DNA of 18,209 nt from Bacteroidales bacterium UBA3724 (GTDB taxonomy: Bacteria > Bacteroidota > Bacteroidia > Bacteroidales > P3): the NCBI GenBank assembly GCA_002371315.1, contig DFHL01000042.1, positions 1-18,209 on the forward strand. Direction: 5' to 3'. The notes beneath the pieces are model-generated. The model did not search any database. It was not told where the DNA came from and saw only the letters and a program-made list of their open reading frames with translations. The position numbers and the translations under genes are program-made. Below, piece by piece: positions 7,654 through 14,994 of this stretch (the first letter of the stretch is position 1; every line of letters starts with the position of its first letter).

Positions 7654-9399
7654 CTATCGAATCAACGTCACTGTGCCGATGCCTTCGCGGCTGCGGCCGT
7701 TGGGCAGGTGGACTTCGTATTTGTAGGTGTAGGAGCCTTGGGGCGCGATGTGGCCTTTGTAGGTGCCGTCCCATTCGGCATTGGGGTCGATGGTACGGAA
7801 GACGAGGTTGCCCCAGCGGTTGTAGATGTACAGCTCGTACTTCACGGGAATGAAGGCCATAAAACCGCGGAATCGGTTGTTTGTCTCCTGCTCGGGTGTG
7901 ATGGCATTGGGGAACCAGATGTCGTACATCGCGTCATTGCCCGTAGGTGGGTCGTGTGGGGGATTTACCGGCGGTGTCTCGTTAAGGCCGACGGTCAGCG
8001 TGACAGTCGAATCGCAGCCATAGTTGTTGGTGAGGTGGAAAATGTATGTCCCGCTGTCGGTGATTTCAGTTCCTGCGAAGGTGATTGTGTCGCCGGCGTT
8101 GATATCAATGTGCATCTCGGTGGTGTGCGTAGGATGCACATATATATTTAAGATGTAGTGCCGTTGCAGGACGTTGCTAGTGCTGTCCCTTGTGTATGTG
8201 TAGGCTCCGGGCTGTGTCGGCTGGACTGAGAATCCGTAGTTGTCGTATAGAGTTCCGAGGCATATTGTGTCGCGGATGGTAACGGTGTCCTTTCTGATGA
8301 CGGTGTGAAGGTGTAGCGTCACGGTCGAGTCGCATCCGTTGGTGGCTGTGGTGGTGTGGATGTAGGTACCGCTGTCGGTAAGTGTGGAGTCGAAGAAAGT
8401 GTAGCTGTCGCCGACAAAGATGGTGTCGAAGAGCACGGTGTCGCTCCTTGGAATGACTGTCAGCGTCAGTAGGTGGACGGTGATGCTGCTGTCGTTTACG
8501 ACGGTTGTGTAATGGTGGGTGAAGGTGCCAACAGAGTCGGTGTTGATAAGGCGAGAGCCATAGCCGGTGTATGTCGTACCCTGACAGGCGGTGTCGATGT
8601 GCTGCACGGTGTCGCGGGTTGTGATGTTCGCCGGGAAGATGTGAATGTCGTCGATAAAAGCGGAATGCCCACCGGATGGACAATCATTTGTGTCGCAGCT
8701 TTTGGTGCGGAATGCAATGCGGTAGGGCGGCTCTATGCCGTCGAACATTCCCATTATATTGACATCGAACACCTGCCAACCATATGTCTCAAGTGTGAAA
8801 GTCTGTGTTGAGAATGGTATGAAATCGCGTCCGCAGGTAGGATTGCAAGGCCAAGAGTTGATCCATCCCCAAGCCCATCCACGTCCCTCATCGTCATCGA
8901 TCATTGTGTTGTCGGGAATGGAATCGGACAATATGCCGATTTCGATATCAAACGGCAGATTTTGACAATCGTAGATGGAATATATTGTAGTGTCGTGATA
9001 TCTGTAAAACTCGAAGGATACCCTTTCGGGCAGTTCGTAGAACCAGGGCGATGCCAGCAGCGTGCCGCCACACTTGTAGTCGTATGTTGTGTCACGGTAG
9101 TAATCATTTATCGCGTGTGCATAGTCCATCAGAACCATATGGTTATACATTTGGTTGTGGTGCATAGGCCCGTCTGTTGATAGTCCTGCAATACCAGCAT
9201 AGCCACGTGAGCAACACTCCCAGCCACCGAAGAAGTGGTAGGCAGGATAGTACTGAAATGCACCAATACGCCTTATGGAGTCGGTGCCATAGCTCTCGAA
9301 ATCATCAAAATAAGGCAGCGTCACAACGACCTGGCTGTGCAGGTTGGCTGTGCAGAGCAACATCATTATTGCAATAATATATTTCCTCTTCATTGACAT
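7654..9399 (-). CDS. T9SS-secreted protein with gliding-type (CHU) C-terminal domain
   Basis: The product has 581 residues. A signal peptide (about 1-22) is followed by an N-terminal jelly-roll or adhesion-like domain (about 23-256), rich in Tyr, Trp and Cys. Three to four beta repeats come next (about 257-475), carrying the Gly-Cys-Asp-Ser-Thr-Val-Thr-Leu motif at 355-362 and 461-468, which is typical of large Bacteroidota surface proteins. The last 88 residues (494-581) form the gliding-motility-associated C-terminal domain, with Phe-Pro-Asn-Ala-Ile-Thr-Pro, Tyr-Asn-Arg-Trp-Gly and Trp-Asp-Gly-Thr landmarks. This is the type B sorting signal exported by T9SS. The protein is probably a cell-surface adhesin; its ligand is unknown. 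The start is either 9399 or the Met two codons later (9393). It has its own terminator. No clear promoter was found in the 183-base upstream spacer. Confidence 0.85.
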   Translation of the reverse strand: MSMKRKYIIAIMMLLCTANLHSQVVVTLPYFDDFESYGTDSIRRIGAFQYYPAYHFFGGWECCSRGYAGIAGLSTDGPMHHNQMYNHMVLMDYAHAINDYYRDTTYDYKCGGTLLASPWFYELPERVSFEFYRYHDTTIYSIYDCQNLPFDIEIGILSDSIPDNTMIDDDEGRGWAWGWINSWPCNPTCGRDFIPFSTQTFTLETYGWQVFDVNIMGMFDGIEPPYRIAFRTKSCDTNDCPSGGHSAFIDDIHIFPANITTRDTVQHIDTACQGTTYTGYGSRLINTDSVGTFTHHYTTVVNDSSITVHLLTLTVIPRSDTVLFDTIFVGDSYTFFDSTLTDSGTYIHTTTATNGCDSTVTLHLHTVIRKDTVTIRDTICLGTLYDNYGFSVQPTQPGAYTYTRDSTSNVLQRHYILNIYVHPTHTTEMHIDINAGDTITFAGTEITDSGTYIFHLTNNYGCDSTVTLTVGLNETPPVNPPHDPPTGNDAMYDIWFPNAITPEQETNNRFRGFMAFIPVKYELYIYNRWGNLVFRTIDPNAEWDGTYKGHIAPQGSYTYKYEVHLPNGRSREGIGTVTLIR

Positions 9400-9504
9400 T
9401 GTTTTGCTTATATAGTGTGTTAAAGAGGCAAAAAAGTTTAGAAAAAATTGTTAAATGATGTTAAATACTGATCTAAAAATAAATGATTGTATGGATATCA
9501 GAAA

Positions 9505-9567
9505 GTTAAAGGGAGTAAAAGGACAATAGAACTCTGTAAGTGCATTTGTCCCTTAACTCCCTTTAAC
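9505..9567. repeat. Long imperfect inverted repeat made of TTAA-type units
   Basis: Arms 9505-9526 and 9546-9567 are complementary at 20 of 22 positions around a 19-base loop. The right arm is part of the TTAA array (9551-9590), so the hairpin seems to have formed from inverted repeat units. No T-run follows on the minus strand. Confidence 0.7.
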
Positions 9568-9590
9568 TTCCCTTAACTTCCTTTAATTCC
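9551..9590. repeat. CCCTTAACTT-type repeat array
   Basis: Tandem variants of CCTTAACTCCCTTTAACTTC overlap the 3' end of the DUF3857 gene. Its stop codon (TTA at 9583-9585 on the plus strand) is within the array. Confidence 0.75.
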
Positions 9591-11106
9591 CAATAATCGG
9601 TTTTCCTTTCTCGGCGCGGATGGTTACGGTTTTGTAGGTCTTCCAGTCTTGCATCATCCGGCGGAAGGCTTTGTATTGCTTGGGGGTGACGATGCCGTCT
9701 TTGACGTCGATGCTCAGCTCGCGGATTATGTCGATCTGGCCTGTGGGCAACTGCTTGATGCAGATGCGGATAGTGCCGATGCCTTTCTCGGTGCGGCTGA
9801 TGTCGACGGGCTTGACGAGCGTGTGCTTGGGCGTGCGCGGCAGGGCGATGGTGTAGTGGTATTTCTCGTTGCAGTTGCGCACTTTGAGCGGTGCTGTGCG
9901 GACGCTGGTCAGGAAGGCGGGGTCGATGCTGATGCTGCCGTTCTCGGTGGGCAGGGTCATCTGCTTGTAGCTGCCGCCGACGCGCGGGCCGTCCCAAACA
10001 AGGTCGCGGCTGATGTCGATGGTGCGCTGCTCGTCGATGGCGGCACCGTCGAGGCGGGCGGGACGCTTGCTGTCGGTCGACAGGTTGTAGGTCATCGGAC
10101 GGCCCTCCTCGTGGACGGTCACGTGTACGCCGTTGTCATACTCTTCGGCACCGAAACCGGCTTCGCGCAGCATAGCCGCGACGAGGCGCTTCTTGTCGGC
10201 AGGCGTGCCGCATCCGCTGAGGAAGGTCTCTTTGGCCGACGAACGCTTGTAGCCGACCAGGCTGAGCGGGAAGTCGGTGGTGTGGATGTTGTCGAGGACG
10301 TAGTTGCGTATGTTGGTGGCGTATGTAAGCTGGTCGTTGTCGTGGAGCTCGCCGACGGTGTAGATGGCCTCGGGCAGCTTCTCGTCGGACGATTCGGCGA
10401 GGTCGCTGGGACGCTTGCCGCAGCTGATGTTGACGGTGGGGTAGAGCGTCTCGGCGGCGGGCAGATAGTTGTCTATGTACTTCTGCGGCAGGTCGGTGGC
10501 GATTTGGTGGAAGGTGTGTTTGTCGTTCAGGGTCTTGATTTTGAAGTCGCCGTGTGCGACGGTGTAACCGATGGATTGCTCGCTGTCCTTGGGCAGGTCG
10601 ACGATGACCTCGTATTTCTTCACGGGGCAGTCCTCGGCCAGCACAAGCGCTTCGTCCAGGTAGCTGCCCTGGCGGTGGATGGTGTAGTCGAGCACGATGA
10701 TGCAGTCGTATTCCAGCGCCGTGTGGACCACCACGCGTTCGCGGATGCCGTTATAGCGGCCGCAGTCGGTGCACTGGCTCGGCAGCTGGTCGATGAAGGC
10801 GTTCTGCGGGGTCTGCACGCGGCTGCCGTCCTTGCGGATGGTGTAGCTCTCGTTAATGGTAAGCCGGTCGGTGGCGGGATTGTAGAGAATGAAGGTCTCG
10901 CCCTTGTCGGCGTAGGCGGTGATGGCGCGGTTGCGCAGCAGCTTGATTTCCTTGCGGAAACTAATGTCCATCGTGCCGTCGGTGTTCACCTTGTAGGTGC
11001 GGCGAATCAGGTTGTACTCGGCATCCTGAGCGTATGAAACGGAGAACGTAGAACTGAAAACGGAGAACAATGCGACGGCGACTAATATTTTGAAGATTCT
11101 ATTCAT
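9583..11106 (-). CDS. DUF3857 protein with a degenerate transglutaminase-like core
   Basis: The product has 507 residues: a signal peptide (about 1-26), then a DUF3857 beta domain (about 35-215), then a transglutaminase-like fold (about 255-345) and a C-terminal beta region. Compared with the neighbour at 11173, the segment Cys-Gly-Val-Cys-Lys-Asp is here Cys-Gly-Thr-Pro-Ala-Asp (299-304). The nucleophile position therefore holds Pro302, and the catalytic His is not in its usual place either. The protein is probably inactive as an enzyme and may act as a partner or scaffold of the active paralogue, which is inference. Signal-peptide codons around residues 13-24 come from a GA-rich repeat (11036-11068). 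It is periplasmic or surface-located and sits 66 bases behind the neighbour, probably in the same operon. Confidence 0.78.
   Translation of the reverse strand: MNRIFKILVAVALFSVFSSTFSVSYAQDAEYNLIRRTYKVNTDGTMDISFRKEIKLLRNRAITAYADKGETFILYNPATDRLTINESYTIRKDGSRVQTPQNAFIDQLPSQCTDCGRYNGIRERVVVHTALEYDCIIVLDYTIHRQGSYLDEALVLAEDCPVKKYEVIVDLPKDSEQSIGYTVAHGDFKIKTLNDKHTFHQIATDLPQKYIDNYLPAAETLYPTVNISCGKRPSDLAESSDEKLPEAIYTVGELHDNDQLTYATNIRNYVLDNIHTTDFPLSLVGYKRSSAKETFLSGCGTPADKKRLVAAMLREAGFGAEEYDNGVHVTVHEEGRPMTYNLSTDSKRPARLDGAAIDEQRTIDISRDLVWDGPRVGGSYKQMTLPTENGSISIDPAFLTSVRTAPLKVRNCNEKYHYTIALPRTPKHTLVKPVDISRTEKGIGTIRICIKQLPTGQIDIIRELSIDVKDGIVTPKQYKAFRRMMQDWKTYKTVTIRAEKGKPIIGN
11036..11068. repeat. GA-rich repeat within a signal-peptide coding region
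   Basis: Two copies of GAAAACGGAGAAC flank a GTAGAACT segment. They encode part of the signal peptide (Phe-Ser-Val-Phe-Ser-Ser-Thr-Phe-Ser-Val) of the DUF3857 protein. Confidence 0.7.
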
Positions 11107-11114
11107 TTCTATTC

Positions 11115-11175
11115 AAAGTTAAAATTAAAGTTAAGGTTAAGGTTAAAGTTAAGGTTAAAGTTAAGGTTAAAGTTA
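11115..11175. repeat. AAGTTAAGGTTA hexamer array between the two DUF3857 genes
   Basis: About nine nearly perfect copies of GTTAAG/GTTAAA fill the 66-base spacer almost completely. The stop codon of the upstream gene (TTA at 11173-11175 on the plus strand) is the last array unit. The transcript strand reads CUUUAACCUUAAC. Confidence 0.9.
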
Positions 11176-13230
11176 TTTTTTCAACACCACTGGCGTGGCG
11201 GCCACTTTCTTCTGGTTGGCGACGGCCTGGCGGAAGGCGGGCCAGTCGGCGGCATCGTATACGCGCTTGTTGAACATAGCGCTTTCGCCGAAAACGAGTG
11301 TCTTGCCGTCCAGACGGAATCCGCAGCCGTAGTTGACGGCCGGCGAAACGACACCTTCAATGTGGGCGTTGTAGTCCATAGTCTTGTATTCGGTAGGCAG
11401 GGTTATGGTCTCGCTTATTTCCACCAGTCGCGAGCAGCGGTCGCTGAAGGGCTGGGTGCGCTCGGTCAGCGTCGTGTCGAAATAGAGGTGGCCCATAGCG
11501 CGGCGGTAGAGGCCTCGCGCCGTCAGGGGGATGAAGACGATGTTGTCGCCGTCGACGATGGCATAGTCGGGGATACTATATTTATATGTAATGGAGACCG
11601 GCTGCTCCAGGTAGCGGTCCTCGTCGGTGTGGGTCACCTTCTTGATGACGGCGTTGGGGGCTATGCGCAGCAGCTCCAGCTCCAGGTTGCGCTGCCATTC
11701 GCTCTGACGGGCCTTGAAGACACCGCGCACGGCAGCGTCGCTCTGCCCCTCGGCGGTGACGGTGAAGGTGCCTTCGAGGGTGCCGTTCTTCTTTATTTTC
11801 GATGTTCCGCTGATGCGTACATAGTGGTTTTCGGCAGGCGAAACGGGCGTTTCCATCAGGTCGGCACCCTGCGGCAGGCCCATCAGGTAGCCCTGCTGCT
11901 GCTCGGCGCTGCTCCACAGTTCGCGCACGCCGGGCACCCACGTCGGGTCGAGCAGCTCGTACTGCCCGTTGCGGTGCTGAACCACGCAGACGCTGTGGTT
12001 GAACTGGTCGGCGGGGATACGGTCGATGCGCTCGTGGGCCATCGTCATAGCGGCATAGCTCTTGAAGCCGGCGGCACGCAGCATAGCGACAAGCATTCCG
12101 GCCTTGTCCTTGCACACGCCGCAGCGGTCGGTGAAGTTCATCTCGGCGTTGTGCAGCGTGTAGCCTTCGCCTTCGCCCATCGAGATGCCGCAGTAGCGGA
12201 TGTTGTCGGCCACCCAGTGGGTCAGGATGCTGATGCTGTCCTGCTCGCTCTTGGCCGGAGCCAGCAGCTCGCGCACCTTGGCGGTGACTTCGGGCGTACT
12301 CTTGAAACTGCCGTAGTCTTCGTTGACGCCGTAGAACCACATCGATTTCGACTCCCAGTTGGGGGCGGTGCTGAGCAGCAGCTTGCACTGCATATCGTTG
12401 TCGGCCAGGGCCGAAGGCTCGTGCTTGAGGGGCATAATGTCGTGGCGGCGGAAGGTGTAGATGGTGCGGTCACCTTGCACGGTTGAATCCATCGTTACGC
12501 CCGTCAGGTCGTTATAGAAGCTGAAACGCAGCTTCTTCGATGTCAGAACGTTGACCGAATAGACCTTGTCGGTCACTGGCTGGTCGCTCCAGAAGGGGAC
12601 GATGTCGTAGAAATGGCCGCGCATCGGCGGAATGTAGCGGCTGTCGTCCTCTGGAAGCGGAGAGCTGAAAGCTGAAAGCGGAGAGCCGGCAACAGCAAAC
12701 TTTAATGCGGCAGCCAGCTTTCCGTTCTCCGTTTTCCGTTCTCCGCTCAAAAGAGCGTAGGTGTAACCCTTGCGGAAGGTCCAGATTTCCAGTTCGTCGC
12801 TTGGGTCCAGATGGCCAACCTCGACCATCTTTTGCGATGCGCCCCAGTAAATCAATCTCGCTGGCGCAATGTAGTCGTAGACAGTGCTTCCAGCGGAGCC
12901 CTTTCCGTTTTCCGCTACAATGGTGTCGGTCTTGCCGCTATAGCTGCGGTGCACCAGCACCTGACGTATCTCGACGTATGCCGACAGCGGGTCATAGTCC
13001 ATCTTGACGACGCTGTTGGCCTTGCAGCCCTCGTAGTCCAGCATCACAATGCGCTTGTGATATTCCACGCGGCTCAGGCCCGACTCTTCCATAAAGACCT
13101 TCGTCGAGTCGAAAGTAGTTAACGTGTGGCAGCCCTTGTATTTCGTGGGCTCTTTCATATAGTCCTTCTCCTGAGCCTGCATCGTTGCAGTGGCAATCAG
13201 GAGGCATAGCAATAAAAACTGTTTTTTCAT
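11173..13230 (-). CDS. DUF3857 / transglutaminase-like protein, catalytic triad intact
   Basis: The product has 685 residues: a signal peptide (about 1-20), a DUF3857 domain (about 50-260), a transglutaminase-like domain (about 310-440) and a C-terminal beta region. The triad can be read directly: Cys373 in Cys-Gly-Val-Cys-Lys-Asp-Lys, His412 in Asn-His-Ser-Val, and Asp428 in Leu-Leu-Asp-Pro-Thr-Trp. Members of this family are exported, and a peptidase or transamidase role on envelope or surface protein is plausible but unproven. Residues 163-193 look like an insertion encoded by inverted GA-rich repeats (12653-12748). It lies between the Lnb-family gene and the degenerate paralogue, with repeat arrays on both sides. 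Confidence 0.87.
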   Translation of the reverse strand: MKKQFLLLCLLIATATMQAQEKDYMKEPTKYKGCHTLTTFDSTKVFMEESGLSRVEYHKRIVMLDYEGCKANSVVKMDYDPLSAYVEIRQVLVHRSYSGKTDTIVAENGKGSAGSTVYDYIAPARLIYWGASQKMVEVGHLDPSDELEIWTFRKGYTYALLSGERKTENGKLAAALKFAVAGSPLSAFSSPLPEDDSRYIPPMRGHFYDIVPFWSDQPVTDKVYSVNVLTSKKLRFSFYNDLTGVTMDSTVQGDRTIYTFRRHDIMPLKHEPSALADNDMQCKLLLSTAPNWESKSMWFYGVNEDYGSFKSTPEVTAKVRELLAPAKSEQDSISILTHWVADNIRYCGISMGEGEGYTLHNAEMNFTDRCGVCKDKAGMLVAMLRAAGFKSYAAMTMAHERIDRIPADQFNHSVCVVQHRNGQYELLDPTWVPGVRELWSSAEQQQGYLMGLPQGADLMETPVSPAENHYVRISGTSKIKKNGTLEGTFTVTAEGQSDAAVRGVFKARQSEWQRNLELELLRIAPNAVIKKVTHTDEDRYLEQPVSITYKYSIPDYAIVDGDNIVFIPLTARGLYRRAMGHLYFDTTLTERTQPFSDRCSRLVEISETITLPTEYKTMDYNAHIEGVVSPAVNYGCGFRLDGKTLVFGESAMFNKRVYDAADWPAFRQAVANQKKVAATPVVLKK
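12653..12748. repeat. In-frame 96-base insert bounded by inverted GA-rich repeats
   Basis: The left block (12653-12687, units AGCGGAGAGCTGAAAGC) and right block (12717-12748, units TTTCCGTTCTCCG) belong to the same repeat family in opposite orientation, around a 29-base centre. The whole is 96 bases (32 codons) and keeps the transglutaminase gene in frame. It could fold as a hairpin in RNA or single-stranded DNA. Confidence 0.7.
12899..12917. repeat. Single GA-rich unit in the DUF3857 domain
   Basis: CCCTTTCCGTTTTCCGCTAC is one copy of the dispersed GA-rich family (reverse orientation). It encodes Ala-Glu-Asn-Gly-Lys-Gly near residue 107. Confidence 0.5.
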
Positions 13231-13250
13231 TTTATCTATTGTTACTTTAT

Positions 13251-13439
13251 ACCCTTAAACTTTAAAACCCTAAAACCTTTAAACCTTTAAACCCTTAACC
13301 CCTAAAACCCTAAAACCCTAAAACCATAAAACCCTAAAACCCTAAAACCATTAAACTCTAAAACCCTAAAACTCTAAAACCCTAAAACCCTAAAACCATT
13401 AAACTCTAAAACCCTAAAACCTTTAAACCCTAACCCCCT
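13251..13439. repeat. CCCTAAAA telomere-like octamer array
   Basis: About 190 bases made almost wholly of CCCTAAAA and variants (CTCTAAAA, CCATTAAA, CCTTTAAA). A 42-base segment is repeated exactly at 13331-13372 and 13379-13420, an offset of 48 bases (six octamers), so there is a higher-order repeat. On the transcript strand it reads GGGTTTTA. Bases 13292-13318 contain four G-tracts of three or more with loops of 4-5 bases, a canonical G-quadruplex motif. It fills the spacer between the Lnb-family gene and the transglutaminase gene, and it encodes the last codons and stop of the former. Confidence 0.92.
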
Positions 13440-14604
13440 TATCCGCTTTGTCGGTGAAACGGTCGGCCAGCCTGACCAAAAGCATAAGTATGATTGGCAG
13501 GACGGCGCTGTTGAAGTGTATTGGCGGCAGTGCCCAGCCGACCAGGGCGGCCAGCAGGCAGCAGGCAACGACCAGCACGGTCGCCGGGTTGCGGTGACGC
13601 AGTCGCAGCAGCAGTATCAGCATCAGCGGGTTGGCCCACAATAGGTTAGGGTTGGCCTTGGTGCACCAGTGGTCACTGCCGAACCACATATAGGTCAGCA
13701 GCAGCCCGACGAGGCCGGCGACACCATAGATGATGCCGTCCAACCAGTTGAGCTTCCATCCATTGCGGCGTGCCAACAGCGTGAGCAACAGTACGATGGC
13801 GAAGAGCAGCCAGAAGCACATCGTCGGCGAAACGCTCTTCTTCATCGGCACGCGCTTCTCGGTCAGCAGCTGCACGGCGGGCTCGGTCAGCGTCGTGCCG
13901 TCGGCCGTCAGCAGCGTGTCCAGCTGCATCATCATCTCCATCGGGATGTACATATATTGTGCTGCCGTCATCGGCCTGTCGCAGCGCGCGCCCAGCAGCA
14001 GGTCCACGCCCAGCCGCCACCACAGCAAGGTGCTGTCGGTGTACTTATATACAAGGTCGCGATAGGTGGCCGCGTCCGCCGGAAGGCTGTCGTTCAGTAT
14101 GGTACGTCCGTCGAGCGACTCGTCGACCTTGTCGCGCACCCGCGTGGCGCAGTTGTCGCGGAAAAAGTCGTAGAGGTAGTATTTGTTCTCGGGCAGCGCA
14201 TTGGTTTCCAGTGCTTCGTGCAGCGTCTGCAGCTCGCTTGGAGTCAGCCGCAGCCGCTGTTCGTAAACCGAGCGGCCAAAGTATTGGTATTCCAATATGA
14301 AATTCTCGAAAGTCTGGGCCGAAACGAAGTAATTGAGTTGTCCGCCAGCGAATTTGAGGTAGAAATTAGGCTCGTCGAAGCTGAACATACCGTAGTTGAA
14401 CACTATGTCGGTGCCGTTGGCGGTGTCGCAGATGCGCAAGGCGCTGTGGCCGAACGATTCGTAGAACTCGTTGCCAGGGCCGCAGGTCAGCACGCTGGCG
14501 TATGCGCCTTCGCCCGGCACTTGGGCCTGTCGCAGCGTGTCTTGAGCCGGTGTCGTTTTGATGCACAAAACAAACAGTATCAGTATGATGATATTCTTTT
14601 TCAT
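13423..14604 (-). CDS. Lnb-family (DUF4105) membrane protein, putative lipoprotein N-acyltransferase
   Basis: The product has 393 residues. An N-terminal hydrophobic leader (about 4-20) is followed by a periplasmic DUF4105/Lnb N-terminal domain (about 33-260) with the conserved Phe-Gly-His-Ser (His53) and Asp-Asn-Cys-Ala-Thr-Arg (Cys152) motifs. About four hydrophobic helices follow in the C-terminal third (about 290-390). Lnb proteins of Bacteroides N-acylate lipoproteins, and the His/Cys pair is the likely active site; applying that activity here is inference. I chose the start at 14604 because the leader begins there and a -7 promoter box lies just upstream. The open frame extends further but is AT-rich and not protein-like. 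The last codons are encoded by the octamer array. It heads the operon with the two DUF3857 genes. Confidence 0.82.
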   Translation of the reverse strand: MKKNIIILILFVLCIKTTPAQDTLRQAQVPGEGAYASVLTCGPGNEFYESFGHSALRICDTANGTDIVFNYGMFSFDEPNFYLKFAGGQLNYFVSAQTFENFILEYQYFGRSVYEQRLRLTPSELQTLHEALETNALPENKYYLYDFFRDNCATRVRDKVDESLDGRTILNDSLPADAATYRDLVYKYTDSTLLWWRLGVDLLLGARCDRPMTAAQYMYIPMEMMMQLDTLLTADGTTLTEPAVQLLTEKRVPMKKSVSPTMCFWLLFAIVLLLTLLARRNGWKLNWLDGIIYGVAGLVGLLLTYMWFGSDHWCTKANPNLLWANPLMLILLLRLRHRNPATVLVVACCLLAALVGWALPPIHFNSAVLPIILMLLVRLADRFTDKADKGVRV

Positions 14605-14631
14605 TGCTTTCTTTCGGAATGAAATAATTTG

Positions 14632-14665
14632 CAAAAATACGAAAAGAATTTTTATAATCCATTTT
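14632..14665 (-). promoter_or_regulatory. Candidate promoter of the Lnb operon
   Basis: TATTTTTG on the minus strand (14632-14639) is a perfect TAnnTTTG -7 box about 28 bases before the start codon. The expected -33 TTTG is not well conserved. Confidence 0.5.
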
Positions 14666-14694
14666 GGGTTATAAAAATAATTTATGTATATTTG
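14663..14694 (+). promoter_or_regulatory. Strong Bacteroidota promoter for the tandem surface-protein genes
   Basis: TTTG (14663-14666), a 20-base spacer, then TATATTTG (14687-14694) match the phylum's TTTG-N19-21-TAnnTTTG consensus fully. Transcription would start near 14701, which leaves a leader of about 335 bases before the ATG at 15036. Confidence 0.75.
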
Positions 14695-14874
14695 CAGTAT
14701 CAAAACAGACGGCGAAATGAATGTATGTATGTGATAATCAGTTTGCAAGTTGTATAAAGGGTACCGTTTTTTTAGACTAATGGCGACCTTTGTAGGGGTG
14801 GCATTGATGTACTCATATTTAAATCTCAAACGAAGAATACGATATAAATTATTTACAATCAAAATATAAATAGT

Positions 14875-14994
14875 ATGAAAAGTAATTTGTTTAGAAGATT
14901 AACATCCTTTAATTATTGGCCAGAAAACAGGAAATCCATCAAGCGTAGTCGGTCAACCGTTACCTTGTGTGTCAAATCATATTTCACTGTCTGA
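14875..14994 (+). CDS. Possible 39-residue basic small protein or leader ORF
   Basis: An ATG-started frame of 39 codons, rich in Arg/Lys/Ser (Met-Lys-Ser-Asn-Leu-Phe-Arg-Arg at the start), lies in the long leader of the surface-protein gene. Its last third overlaps the 69-base leader repeat. In the second leader copy the equivalent upstream part is absent, so the ORF is not conserved between copies. I do not recognise it; chance is a real possibility. Confidence 0.2.
   Translation: MKSNLFRRLTSFNYWPENRKSIKRSRSTVTLCVKSYFTV

Noticed and set aside
13251..13439. A eukaryotic telomere or contaminating eukaryotic sequence
   Set aside because: The array is internal, degenerate, flanked at once by bacterial genes, and encodes the last codons of one of them.
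11115..13439. A CRISPR array as explanation of the regular repeats
   Set aside because: The units are 6-8 bases in direct tandem without unique spacers, and no cas genes are present.
14605..14862. An 86-residue upstream extension of the Lnb-family protein
   Set aside because: The extension is AT-rich, lacks domain character, would bury the signal peptide internally, and overlaps both promoter candidates.
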